Positions 49,535 through 57,899 of a stretch of DNA of 64,000 nt are shown piece after piece (the first letter of the stretch is position 1; each line of letters begins with the position of its first letter). Under the pieces are notes generated by a model. That model saw only the letters and a list, made by a program, of their open reading frames with translations, did not search any database and was not told the origin of the DNA. The stretch is taken from NCBI RefSeq assembly GCF_003011925.2, contig NZ_PXXU01000010.1, forward strand, positions 1 through 64,000, given 5' to 3'. This DNA comes from Nitrosomonas supralitoralis. GTDB lineage: Bacteria; Pseudomonadota; Gammaproteobacteria; Burkholderiales; Nitrosomonadaceae. The translations under genes were made by a program, and so were the position numbers.

Positions 49535-50173
49535 ATGAGTTACTTAGATTTGACCAGCAATCAGTTTACCTCCAAAGGCTACTGGGAGCGGCCGCTAGAA
49601 TGTTTGAATCCGCCGACAGCCAATGAGCTTGCACTTTTTGATCAGAATGGTTATGACTTAACGGAATTGGAGCAATGTTATGCAGAAGTTAACTTGACAC
49701 CCGCCCAACCGCATCGAGAGCATCGACGTGCTTTAAAAACACACTGGTTCACACAACCGGAACGAGTGGAGGGGGCTGTGTTGAACCACAGTTTGCTGTT
49801 TGAGCGCAAAGGTTATGCCGGCGCAGCCTTGGAACAACTTGAGCGATGGGCGCAAACAAATCCGCTAGTCTATAAAATTATCAGGATGCGCCCCAAGTGG
49901 GGGTTGGATTTCAGCATGGATTATGTAGATCGTGCCGGGAATGTATTTGAAGTATTACACTGGGAATATGATGGCTTTGACTTTGATGAAGTAGAAACGC
50001 GCAAGCGGCAGTTGGAGCCTAAGCTTGCCGTGATCGATTGGGACGATGCCGCCGCCAGTATTTTGAAACTGAAAGTCCAATGGCACCATCTGGATTTCTT
50101 TGCGCAAAGCGACTGGAAGTGTAATTATTTTGGTATCGTCAAAGAGCGCTTCAAAATGGTGATTTGGGAGTAA
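49535..50173 (+). CDS. Hypothetical protein, 212 residues
   Basis: Not recognised. The protein is soluble by appearance, rich in Trp, Tyr and acidic residues, without signal peptide or membrane span. Distinct stretches are RMRPKWGLDFSMDYVD, EVLHWEYDGFDFDEVE and the ending VKERFKMVIWE. Codon use is like that of housekeeping genes nearby, and the frame is uninterrupted, so it is a real gene. It follows DUF3175 by 26 bp in the same direction. It could be a small enzyme or binding protein; no motif supports a choice. Confidence 0.7.
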   Translation: MSYLDLTSNQFTSKGYWERPLECLNPPTANELALFDQNGYDLTELEQCYAEVNLTPAQPHREHRRALKTHWFTQPERVEGAVLNHSLLFERKGYAGAALEQLERWAQTNPLVYKIIRMRPKWGLDFSMDYVDRAGNVFEVLHWEYDGFDFDEVETRKRQLEPKLAVIDWDDAAASILKLKVQWHHLDFFAQSDWKCNYFGIVKERFKMVIWE

Positions 50174-50203
50174 AAAATCACTTGGGGAAATGAATTGTAA
50201 ATA

Positions 50204-50264
50204 CTACAGACTCGAGGGTGTCCTTGATTTTGTATCAACTGCCGTTCTTTAAGATCGTCTGTAG
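50204..50264. repeat. Inverted repeat with 45-base spacer
   Basis: CTACAGAC (50204-50211) and GTCTGTAG (50257-50264) are perfect inverted copies in the 116-bp gap between two converging genes. There is no T-run next to either arm, so it is not a typical intrinsic terminator. A similar inverted pair with the same 45-base spacing but other arms lies at 55331-55393. Confidence 0.35.
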
Positions 50265-50289
50265 CTATTACGCATTCTACCAGTTAAAA

Positions 50290-51045
50290 TCAAGCAACCA
50301 GATCGACCTTGCCTGTTTTCAGGTTGTATACGCCACCAACCACAAGAAGTTTTTTCTCCGCTACCAGTCTATTTAGAATGGGTGTTTGCTTTTTCAATTC
50401 TCGCACATTTTGTATAACATTCATTTCCACTACATCGTCAATACGGTCTTTCGATTTCCTGTCAATTGCTCTCACTGCTGGCGCTAAAGCGCTGGCTATA
50501 GATTGAATATGTCCAGGAAATTGCGTGCTATTGTCTGAGGCATCAATAGCAGCCTTGATTGCGCCGCAACTTTGATGACCAAGTACCATAATGAGCGGAG
50601 TATGCAATACTGCTGCCGCATACTCAAGTGTGGCTACAAAATCTATAGTCAAATAATTTCCAGCAACGCGCGCGATAAACAAATCCCCTCGTTGCTCATC
50701 AAAGCAGAACTCAGGGCTCACTCTTGAGTCGGAGCAGCTTAATATGCTGGCGTAAGGATTCTGGCCCCTGACCAACGCGGCACGCTCATGCTTAAAATTC
50801 AATGGCGTAGATTGACCCGCAACATACCGTTCATTACCCGCCATCAATCTCTCCAAGGCGGCTTTCGGTGTTAATACATTTTCAGGTTGAGGTGGCATCG
50901 TAATAGCACCCGATGTGGCCATTACCTTATCAGTTGCTGCAATTCCCAGCCCTAACGCAGATGCCACAGCCATTTTTAAAAATGAGCGTCTTTGCTGATT
51001 TTGCTGCAGGTACCCGCTTTCTTGTTCGCTAGATGTCTTGCACAT
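50290..51045 (-). CDS. Tat-exported beta-class carbonic anhydrase
   Basis: Zinc enzyme interconverting CO2 and bicarbonate. The 251-residue protein starts with a twin-arginine signal (QQRRSFLKMAVASALGLG, near 17-34), so it should be folded in the cytoplasm and moved to the periplasm. The zinc and catalytic residues are present: CSDSR (Cys, Asp, Arg) and GHQSCGAIKA (His, Cys). Most betaproteobacterial beta-enzymes are cytoplasmic, so export is noteworthy; it may help CO2 or bicarbonate supply or pH control in an autotroph. Alternative signal readings (Sec) are less likely because of the RR pair. Confidence 0.9.
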   Translation of the reverse strand: MCKTSSEQESGYLQQNQQRRSFLKMAVASALGLGIAATDKVMATSGAITMPPQPENVLTPKAALERLMAGNERYVAGQSTPLNFKHERAALVRGQNPYASILSCSDSRVSPEFCFDEQRGDLFIARVAGNYLTIDFVATLEYAAAVLHTPLIMVLGHQSCGAIKAAIDASDNSTQFPGHIQSIASALAPAVRAIDRKSKDRIDDVVEMNVIQNVRELKKQTPILNRLVAEKKLLVVGGVYNLKTGKVDLVA

Positions 51046-51356
51046 TTATCTTTTATCCTGAAATAATTGTTATGTGGATCTTTTTGTATTGTATAAGAAC
51101 ATAGAGGGATTGCGAAGAAAATAGACGATAATAATTGATGATGAATGTGTGGATTCATGCTGGATGAAAGTCTGGGTGTTTCCATTACCTATATTTCTGG
51201 AAGCAAAAAGATTGACTCGGATTCCTTACTCCGAAAAGTAATGCGTTTTTCTCTAACGAGCCATTAACCGTGCATCGTTTCATAGTACTGGTCTCGTAAA
51301 TGCAAGAGTTTTCTTGCCAGTTTTGACTGAACTTAACCTGGAAGACTAGAATAATC
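51046..51356. other. 311-bp divergent gap with candidate carbonic anhydrase promoter
   Basis: On the minus strand TTCGCA (51111-51116) and TACAAT (51088-51093), 17 bp apart, form a plausible sigma-70 promoter for the carbonic anhydrase gene, giving a leader of roughly 36 nt. Near 51210-51245 a short hairpin (TTACT with AGTAA) followed by GCGTTTTT is visible but weak. No gene was found in the gap. Confidence 0.4.
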
Positions 51357-51953
51357 ATGTTTTACAAAGAAATAGTTAGTGCGATTGCCATTGCACTCAC
51401 GTTGATGGCTTTCATTCCGTATATCCGCGCAATCCTTAAGGGAAGCGTTAAGCCGCATGTGTTTTCCTGGATCATTTGGGGTGCGACAACGCTGCTGATT
51501 TTTGTAGCTCAGCTTGAGGATAAAGGTGGCGTAGGTACATGGCCGATTGGCGTTTCGGCCAGTATTACGATATTTATTGCATATCTGGCTTTTTTGAAAC
51601 GCGCGGATATAAGCATCACCAGAACGGATTGGGTGTTCTTTATTTCGGCTTTATCTTCATTGCCACTGTGGTATTTCACATCTGATCCGTTGTGGGCGGT
51701 GGTGTTGCTGACGACGATCGATGTCATCGGATTCGGTCCCACAGTCAGGAAGATCTATCATTTCCCGTATTCGGAGTCATTGCTGTTTTTTGCGCTATTC
51801 ACGGTGCGTAATGTACTGGTCATTCTGGCGCTGGAGAATCTTTCAGTCACAACGTTATTATTCCCAGTTGTCATGGTGGGTTTATGCATTCTTCTGATCG
51901 CTCTAATCTCATATCGTAGGCGGTTTTTTGCGATGCAGAAAGTTCCGCATTGA
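51357..51953 (+). CDS. Membrane protein with two similar three-helix halves
   Basis: A 198-residue hydrophobic protein with about six membrane spans. The halves resemble each other: FIPYIRAILKGSVKPHVFSW near the N terminus and GFGPTVRKIYHFPYSESLLF in the second half, each a P-x-x-R turn followed by a basic loop and a proline. This is the layout of PQ-loop/SWEET-type small transporters, although the PQ dipeptide itself is absent. Substrate unknown. A clear terminator follows, so it is a single-gene unit. Confidence 0.75.
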   Translation: MFYKEIVSAIAIALTLMAFIPYIRAILKGSVKPHVFSWIIWGATTLLIFVAQLEDKGGVGTWPIGVSASITIFIAYLAFLKRADISITRTDWVFFISALSSLPLWYFTSDPLWAVVLLTTIDVIGFGPTVRKIYHFPYSESLLFFALFTVRNVLVILALENLSVTTLLFPVVMVGLCILLIALISYRRRFFAMQKVPH

Positions 51954-51971
51954 GCAATATCAGGGCAATGC

Positions 51972-52011
51972 ATGATCTATAACAGTATGATTCTGTTAGT
52001 ATCATTTTTTT
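51972..52011 (+). terminator. Intrinsic terminator after the membrane-protein gene
   Basis: ATGAT (51972-51976) pairs with ATCAT (52001-52005), TAACAG (51980-51985) with CTGTTA (51993-51998), around a seven-base loop and a small internal mismatch; seven T residues follow (52005-52011). It lies 18 bp after the stop codon. Confidence 0.7.
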
Positions 52012-52082
52012 AAACGAGCGACTCTTCTCAAAGTGACAACAAACTCAATTGCTGAATCTGACTTACACTAACGGAGTGAAAA

Positions 52083-52295
52083 ATGACTTATCGAGAGTAC
52101 AAAGTGTTACACGTAACAGAAGGTGGAATCGGAACAGTTTTCTTGGGTGCATCCGGTATTCCGATCAAACGACTGGAAATGACGTTGAATAAAGAGGCAG
52201 CCGAAGGCTGGACACTGGTGTTCCAGTTTGTTGAGCAGAAAAGATTTTTGCTGTTCTGGAAGCGTGAGGCGGTGATCATTACGCTGGCACGCTAG
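52083..52295 (+). CDS. DUF4177 small protein
   Basis: A 70-residue protein matching the DUF4177 pattern: REYKVLHV, an E-A-AEGWTLVFQF core and LLFWKREAVIITLAR near the end. The family function is unknown. It has a good ribosome-binding site (ACGGAGTG) and lies 4 bp before a TM2-domain gene, so the two form a small operon. Confidence 0.75.
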   Translation: MTYREYKVLHVTEGGIGTVFLGASGIPIKRLEMTLNKEAAEGWTLVFQFVEQKRFLLFWKREAVIITLAR

Positions 52296-52299
52296 TGTG

Positions 52300-52683
52300 A
52301 TGAGAACGAAAGAAGCGATTCAGGAAGATGAAGAGCGCATACGAGAGTTGGTGCGCGAATTGACGGATGAAAAGCAATTGCAATTTTTCAAGCAAACCGA
52401 GAAAGATCTGAAAGATCCAGATACCTATGCTACGCTCAATTTTTTGTTCATCGCCGGGTTGCATCATTTTTATCTGGGCAAGTGGCTTCGGGGTTTAATC
52501 AATTTCACAGTTTTTATGCTTGGAGCCATTTTGCTTTTCTCACCTGCGCTAGTTATAGGTGCATTTTTGCTGCTCGCAATTACGATAATCGAGCTTAAGG
52601 CCTTATTCAACTCACAGATTCTGGTTCAGGAATACAATAATGAAGTGATGGAAAGGATTTATCGTGAGGTTATTGGAAGCTAA
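52300..52683 (+). CDS. TM2-domain membrane protein
   Basis: About 127 residues. A charged N-terminal helix (EDEERIRELVRELTDEKQL) precedes two membrane spans with the TM2 pattern: FLFIAGLHHFYLGKWLRGL, then a second hydrophobic segment. TM2 proteins are small inner-membrane proteins of unknown function. ATG 52300 is chosen over the GTG one codon before. Confidence 0.8.
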   Translation: MRTKEAIQEDEERIRELVRELTDEKQLQFFKQTEKDLKDPDTYATLNFLFIAGLHHFYLGKWLRGLINFTVFMLGAILLFSPALVIGAFLLLAITIIELKALFNSQILVQEYNNEVMERIYREVIGS

Positions 52684-52952
52684 TACCATGACAATTGGGT
52701 TACTTATTGGTCATTTGCAAATACCGCATGCGGAGAAGTAAGATTTTGTTCACTTCATGGAAAAGAGTTCGGTATTTCTGTAGGCGCGGATTGACCGACG
52801 AGTGCTCGACTTTCTATCGCTCAGACTTAAAACAGCGAGCTATGCCGCGCCGCGTCATGAGTATGGGTGTTTCAGCCGTTTATGTCTTTGCTGATAATGA
52901 AATTTTTTAAAAATATTAGTGTAAATAACATGAATTGTCAGATTATAAGAGA
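52684..52952. other. Intergenic region with no supported gene
   Basis: 269 bp between converging genes. A 71-codon open frame (52695-52910) is present but has no ribosome-binding site, unusual amino acid make-up and no recognised pattern. Short palindromes such as CGAGTGCTCG are seen. Nothing else supported. Confidence 0.4.
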
Positions 52953-54260
52953 TTATGCTACGTCTGAAAGCTTGTTTGCAGTTGCGTTGGTGCGATCGAT
53001 CCATCCCTTTACTTGTGTTTCGATATCAGATAACTCTTCCAGACTCAGAAAATCGAGCTCCGATAAAATGGAATGAATAGACGCTATTTCACCTTTTTCT
53101 TTGGCTTCTATTAATTTTAATGCCTGACCCAGACGTCCGTGGCGAGTTAGCAAAGCTAGAGTCATGTCATCAGAAATTCCTAACTTTCTGATAATTTGTT
53201 GCATTTCAATGCCAAGTTGTTCATCTAGTAAAGATAAGATGCCGATCATATAGGCACGTTCCTGGTAATTTTTATCATGAGGGCGTTCGGCCGTTGCGAT
53301 TAATTCCATCAATTTCCCACGTATTACAGCAGTTTGCGTGATTTCATCGGATAAACTATCTTTCGATTGACTGGAGGTATAGAGTAAAAGCTGTATCCAT
53401 TTCTGTAACTGTTTGCATCCCATTAATTGAACGGCTTGTTTGATAGAATTAATTTTAAGCGGTAAACCATCGTTACCTGCGTTCACCATACGCAACAGGT
53501 TATAACTCAGGCTGGGTTGAAGTTTAAATTCCTTTTCAATTTCGTCAATTTCACTATCACTATTGCTATCTAGGCTATTGCCACGTAAAATCAAAGCTAA
53601 TAGCTTTAATAATGGCATCTTGCCAGGATCAGCCCGTTTGGCCGACATGACTTCGGGTTTGGCAAAGTAATACCCTTGAAACATTTGGAAGCCTAATTGC
53701 CTGCAATGCTCTTCCTGTTCCTGACTTTCAACTCTCAGTGCCAGAAGTAATACAGGCCAATGATTGAGTTGATTGACAAGCTGGGTGAGTTGATCTCTAG
53801 TCAGAGCCAGAACATCGACTTTGACGACACTGGCCAGGGGCAACAGCAGTTCGACTTTACTGTTAATAGCCACAATGTTGTCGAGCGCAAACTGATACCC
53901 CTTCTGTTTTAGTTCCTTGCATCGTTGTAAAAACTCCGCCGTAATGCATGCAGATTCTCTCACTTCTAACACAATATGCTTACTGGGTAACAAACTAATA
54001 ATGTCACTTAAAATAAGATCAGGATCTGCGTTGATAAAACCTCGCAAATGACCTAACACGTTGTGGATTCCGAATTTACCATAAGCATTCACGATAACGT
54101 TCGCGGATGCCGACAAATCATTAGTAAAATTAGCTGTTTCTTCTGATTCTTCTTGTCTAAACAGCAACTCAAATGCCACTAGGTTGTGATTGCGATCTAG
54201 AATTGGTTGACGGCCAAGGCAGACTTTTCCCATAGATTCCTCCGGAATATTCGATTGCAA
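52953..54260 (-). CDS. EAL/HDOD-domain signalling protein
   Basis: A 435-residue protein with the YuxH-type order: an N-terminal EAL-like domain (about 12-205; CLGRQPILDRNHNLVAFELL) whose catalytic signature is degenerate (FELLFR where EAL is expected), so cyclic di-GMP cleavage is unlikely, and a C-terminal HDOD domain (about 225-410; LQPSLSYNLLRMVNAG). Such proteins act as signal-transduction scaffolds, in some species controlling pilus motility or cell-cycle. Start ATG 54260 gives MQSNIPEESMGKVCLGRQP; a later ATG nine codons in is also possible. Regulation and partner unknown. Confidence 0.88.
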   Translation of the reverse strand: MQSNIPEESMGKVCLGRQPILDRNHNLVAFELLFRQEESEETANFTNDLSASANVIVNAYGKFGIHNVLGHLRGFINADPDLILSDIISLLPSKHIVLEVRESACITAEFLQRCKELKQKGYQFALDNIVAINSKVELLLPLASVVKVDVLALTRDQLTQLVNQLNHWPVLLLALRVESQEQEEHCRQLGFQMFQGYYFAKPEVMSAKRADPGKMPLLKLLALILRGNSLDSNSDSEIDEIEKEFKLQPSLSYNLLRMVNAGNDGLPLKINSIKQAVQLMGCKQLQKWIQLLLYTSSQSKDSLSDEITQTAVIRGKLMELIATAERPHDKNYQERAYMIGILSLLDEQLGIEMQQIIRKLGISDDMTLALLTRHGRLGQALKLIEAKEKGEIASIHSILSELDFLSLEELSDIETQVKGWIDRTNATANKLSDVA

Positions 54261-54540
54261 CGTGTAACTTTCTGTTAGTCGATGCTATTACGAAAAATAC
54301 AATTACCTTGAATAATAAGCATTCATGCAAATTATCTTTTAGCTGGGGGAAAGCATATAGCAAAACTGAAGATTGCTTTGCGATAATAAAGCGGGTTTTA
54401 ATAGCTAAATATCGATTTTGATCAGGTGCTTATTTTTTGTATTTGCAAGATGACTCAAGCACAGAGGATAAAGGGATGTTATTTTTCTATTGTATATGGA
54501 TTAGTCTATTATCCTATTATCAATAGGCTATCAAGAGAAG
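54261..54540. other. Upstream region of the EAL/HDOD gene
   Basis: AT-rich 280 bp between the start of the EAL/HDOD gene and the remains of a CPBP gene. It contains the short palindrome CCTATTATCAATAGG near 54512-54526. It presumably holds the EAL/HDOD promoter, but no convincing pair was identified. Confidence 0.35.
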
Positions 54541-55303
54541 AATAATCGCTGGAATAGGTTATCAATATTATCAGTTTGCTGCACTTTTGTCGTTCCCTGT
54601 GTATTTGCCATCAAATTCAGGAAATATTTGATAATCGCTTCGCCTGTATTCTGGGTGTTGCTGCTTGCGCCAGCCTTGTTTGCGGTTAGAATGAGTATTG
54701 CCAATCCGCTGGGAAATATGCTGGAAGGAATCCGGGCTGATTATTTGGCGGCGGTCATTACTTTGCCATTTAATTTTCTGATCGTGCTGATTCCTTTGGT
54801 TGTCTTGTACAGGCTGCTGCCCGCGCGCAACCAAGTTTTTGGGGCGCAACGATACATAACGTTCGGTGGCGGCCTTTACCGCCGGATGTTACTGCTGATG
54901 ATACCACTGATCATTTTTGCCAGTACGCAACCCAATTTTTTGTATACTTACCCCTAGTAAAAGCAAATTGCTTTTACTGCGCCTCAAACGGACAACTTGC
55001 TGATGTACCAGCTGCTGTAGTGATCAGTTATGAGATCGATTTTGTAACCTTTGTATTATTCTCTCTGGATTTCTGATGTTTGCTTTTGTACATTACGCAG
55101 GCGCAACGGCGATTTTGCCGATGTTTATGTTCTATTGTTATATTCATTTTGGTAAGTCACTGTTGAAATGTGTTTCTTCCCTCTTTGGTGGATGGGTGTT
55201 GGGAATTATTGCGTATAGAACTAAGTCTATGATGTAGGGAGTGGTTATGCATCTGGGGATTGCTTGGATAATGGAAGTCGGAGGGTATATTGGAAATTTA
55301 TAG
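54541..55303 (+). pseudogene. Degraded CPBP-family intramembrane protease gene
   Basis: Three reading frames in succession spell one membrane protein. Frame one, from about 54600, reads SPVFWVLLLAPALFAVRMSI and on to a TAG-TAA pair (54955-54960), then KQIAFTAPQTDNLLMYQLL and TAG-TGA (55018-55023). Frame two continues YEIDFVTFVLFSLDF to TGA 55074. Frame three from 55076 reads FAFVHYAGA, YIHFGKSLL, FGGWVLGIIAYRTKS, has TAG at 55235 and goes on GVVMHLGIAWIMEVGGYIG to TAG 55301. The C-terminal pattern is that of CPBP (Abi/CAAX-like) proteases; the catalytic EExxR region is lost. No in-frame start was found. Confidence 0.75.
54956..54978. repeat. Perfect 11-bp palindrome inside the CPBP remnant
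   Basis: AGTAAAAGCAA (54956-54966) and TTGCTTTTACT (54968-54978) are perfect inverted copies separated by one base. It overlaps the first pair of internal stops of the pseudogene, so it may mark how the gene was first broken, or be chance. Confidence 0.5.
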
Positions 55304-55330
55304 TTTAGCCGCAATATTGCGTGAATCTGC

Positions 55331-55393
55331 CTGATCATTACATTATCTCATGCTCTGCATTATCCTGGTTCCAGCAACTGGTGAAATGATCAG
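55331..55393. repeat. Inverted repeat with 45-base spacer before glxR
   Basis: CTGATCATT (55331-55339) and AATGATCAG (55385-55393) are perfect nine-base inverted copies. The spacer holds a smaller inverted pair (CCTGGTTCCAG and CCAGCAACTGG overlap). It lies between the CPBP remnant and the glxR promoter; it could be an operator or a leftover of rearrangement. Confidence 0.35.
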
Positions 55394-55437
55394 TTAACTA
55401 GGCTGAATTAGCGAAGTCGATGCAGTAGGACGAGCGA

Positions 55438-55466
55438 TTGGTTTCTAAAAAACAGTTAAGTATGAT
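55438..55466 (+). promoter_or_regulatory. Candidate promoter of the glxR-glcDEF operon
   Basis: TTGGTT (55438-55443, three of six) and TATGAT (55461-55466, five of six) are 17 bp apart, 60 bp before the glxR ATG. This is the best match in the gap. Confidence 0.4.
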
Positions 55467-55525
55467 GTAATTAGCTTCTCTCACTCATGCATTTTTAAAT
55501 CGGGTTTATATATTTATTATTGGCT

Positions 55526-56431
55526 ATGGCAAATATCGGTTTTATCGGTCTGGGTATCATGGGAAAACCTATGGCCAGGCATTTGATCAAGGGAGGACAT
55601 AATTTGTTTCTGCACTCGCGCAGTGGGGTGCCCGGAGACTTGATTGCGCTGGGTGGCAAAGAGTTTTTTTCGCCTAAAGAAGTAGCACAGCATGCAGATG
55701 TTATTATGACTATGTTGCCAGATACACCGGATGTGGAGAAAGTTTTATTTGACGGTAATGGTGTTGTCGAGGGTTTGGAACCTAGCTCGAGCCAGGTCAA
55801 GACGATTGTGGATATGAGTTCGATTTCGCCACTGGAAACGCGCAAATTTGCAGCACGTATTAATCTGTTGGGACATGATTATGTGGATGCACCAGTTTCT
55901 GGCGGAGATGTCGGGGCGCAAAATGCGGCACTGACAATCATGGTGGGTGCGCGCATGACGGTGTTCGAAAAAATCAAACCCATTCTTGAATTGATGGGAA
56001 AGAGTGTTACACGCGTGGGAGAAAATGGTGCGGGTCAAGTTTGCAAGATTGCCAATCAGATCGTCGTATCTTCAGCGATCGAAGCAGTGGCTGAAGCATT
56101 GTTGTTCGCATCCAAGGCAGGTGTGGATCCAGAGAAAGTCCGGCAGGCTTTGTTGGGTGGTTTTGCAGCTTCGCGTGTGCTGGAAATGCATGGAGAAAGA
56201 ATGATTAATCGGTGCTTTGAGCCCGGTTTTCGCATCGAATTACATCAAAAAGATTTGAATATTGCGTTGGAATGCGCTTCAACTTTGGGTGTGAGTTTAC
56301 CGAATACCGCCACGGTTCGAGAATTATTTTCTGCTTGTCTCGCACATGGTGGTGCAAAATGGGATAATTCTGCTATTGTGAAAGTACTGGAAAAACTAGC
56401 TGACCACGAAATTCGGAAGCATCAGGAATAA
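55526..56431 (+). CDS. glxR: 2-hydroxy-3-oxopropionate (tartronate semialdehyde) reductase
   Basis: Beta-hydroxyacid dehydrogenase of 301 residues that reduces tartronate semialdehyde to glycerate. NAD(P) motif GFIGLGIMG (5-13), the substrate loop DAPVSGGDVGAQ and the catalytic lysine in GAGQVCKIANQ are all present. ATG 55526 is chosen; a TTG two codons earlier is possible. It lies 8 bp before glcD, so it is made together with glycolate oxidase. That context favours this substrate over 3-hydroxyisobutyrate, which related enzymes use. glyoxylate carboligase, the step between, is not in the window. Confidence 0.88.
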   Translation: MANIGFIGLGIMGKPMARHLIKGGHNLFLHSRSGVPGDLIALGGKEFFSPKEVAQHADVIMTMLPDTPDVEKVLFDGNGVVEGLEPSSSQVKTIVDMSSISPLETRKFAARINLLGHDYVDAPVSGGDVGAQNAALTIMVGARMTVFEKIKPILELMGKSVTRVGENGAGQVCKIANQIVVSSAIEAVAEALLFASKAGVDPEKVRQALLGGFAASRVLEMHGERMINRCFEPGFRIELHQKDLNIALECASTLGVSLPNTATVRELFSACLAHGGAKWDNSAIVKVLEKLADHEIRKHQE

Positions 56432-56439
56432 TTAACTGC

Positions 56440-57894
56440 ATGGCTCTACAAGAACTTGTTAACAAACTGCGTGCGATATTACCGCATGAGTCGGTGCTAT
56501 ACGAAACCGAAGATTTGAGGCCATATGAATGCGATGGCCTATCAGCCTATCGACAATTACCTTTGGTGGTTGTGTTGCCGCACACGGAGGAGCAAATCGT
56601 CAAAATTTTGCAACTTTGTCATGCAACGAGAACTCCTATCGTGGCACGAGGTGCGGGTACCGGATTGTCGGGAGGTGCGCTGCCGCATGCACAAGGTGTT
56701 TTGCTGTCATTAGCTAAGTTGAATCAAATTGTCGCTATTGATCCACTGGCGCGTATAGCATGTGTGCAGCCGGGAGTCAGGAATCTGGCAATTAGTGAGG
56801 CAGTAGCGATGTATGGTTTATACTATGCACCAGATCCTTCATCGCAAATTGCTTGTTCAATTGGTGGCAATGTGGCTGAGAATTCGGGCGGCGTACATTG
56901 TTTGAAATACGGTCTCACTGTGCACAACATAGTTAAGTTACGAGTTTTGATGATTAACGGAGAGTATCTGGAAATAGGTGGTGAGAGTCTGGATAGCGCG
57001 GGGTATGACTTGCTCGCATTAATGACCGGAAGTGAAGGCATGCTGGGTATAGTCACGGAAATTACCGTGAAACTGATTCCAATACCGGAAAAAGCACAAT
57101 TGGTGATGGCAGCATTTGATGATGTACTCAAGGCAGGCAATGCAGTGGCGAATGTCATCGCCGCAGGCATTATTCCCGCTGGTATGGAAATGATGGATAA
57201 AATTACTATCCATGCGGTTGAAGAATTTTTACATGCGGGGTATGACTTGGATGCGGCGGCGATTTTACTGTGCGAATCAGATGGCAGTGTTGAAGAAGTA
57301 GCAGATGAAATCAGACGAATTTATGCCATCATGCAGCAAAGCGGAGCGACCAAAATCAGCACCTCACGCAATGAAGCCGAGAGGCTCAAGTTCTGGGCCG
57401 GTCGGAAAGCGGCATTTCCTGCAGCGGGCAGAGTTTCACCTGATTATTATTGTATGGATGGAACTATCCCCCGCAAACGTCTGGCGCATGTATTGAACGG
57501 TATTGAGAAGCTTTCTCAGGAATATGGATTACGATGCATGAACGTGTTTCATGCCGGTGATGGCAACTTGCATCCTTTGATATTATACGATGCCAATCAG
57601 CCCGGTGAATTGGAAAGGACCGAAGAGTTTGGCGGAAAAATACTAGAGATGTGCATTCATGCAGGTGGCACTATCACCGGGGAACATGGTGTGGGGATGG
57701 AGAAAATCAATCAGATGTGTATCCAATTCAGCAAGAGTGAGTTGGAAATGTTCCATGCTGTGAAGGCGGCATTTGATCCGATGGGATTGCTGAATCCTGG
57801 TAAAGCAGTCCCTACTTTGCATCGCTGCGCTGAATTGGGTGCCATGCATGTGCATCGTGGCGAGGAAAGATTTGCGGAATTGCCGCGTTTTTAG
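56440..57894 (+). CDS. glcD: Glycolate oxidase subunit GlcD (FAD)
   Basis: FAD-linked catalytic subunit of glycolate oxidase, which passes electrons from glycolate to the respiratory chain. The 484-residue protein has the FAD-binding PCMH-fold motif VARGAGTGLSGGALP, the GGNVAENSGGVHCLKYG loop and the C-terminal TGEHGVGMEKI typical of the GlcD/D-lactate dehydrogenase family. With glcE and glcF directly behind, glycolate is the most likely substrate. In an autotroph glycolate comes from RubisCO oxygenation. Confidence 0.93.
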   Translation: MALQELVNKLRAILPHESVLYETEDLRPYECDGLSAYRQLPLVVVLPHTEEQIVKILQLCHATRTPIVARGAGTGLSGGALPHAQGVLLSLAKLNQIVAIDPLARIACVQPGVRNLAISEAVAMYGLYYAPDPSSQIACSIGGNVAENSGGVHCLKYGLTVHNIVKLRVLMINGEYLEIGGESLDSAGYDLLALMTGSEGMLGIVTEITVKLIPIPEKAQLVMAAFDDVLKAGNAVANVIAAGIIPAGMEMMDKITIHAVEEFLHAGYDLDAAAILLCESDGSVEEVADEIRRIYAIMQQSGATKISTSRNEAERLKFWAGRKAAFPAAGRVSPDYYCMDGTIPRKRLAHVLNGIEKLSQEYGLRCMNVFHAGDGNLHPLILYDANQPGELERTEEFGGKILEMCIHAGGTITGEHGVGMEKINQMCIQFSKSELEMFHAVKAAFDPMGLLNPGKAVPTLHRCAELGAMHVHRGEERFAELPRF

Positions 57895-57899
57895 AATCC

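Noticed and set aside
52695-52910. 71-codon frame after the TM2 gene
   Set aside because: No ribosome-binding site, no recognised pattern, basic and cysteine-containing composition unlike nearby genes.
55076-55237. 53-codon small membrane ORF
   Set aside because: Its sequence continues past the TAG in the same frame as CPBP family C-terminus, so it is a piece of the pseudogene, not a separate small gene.
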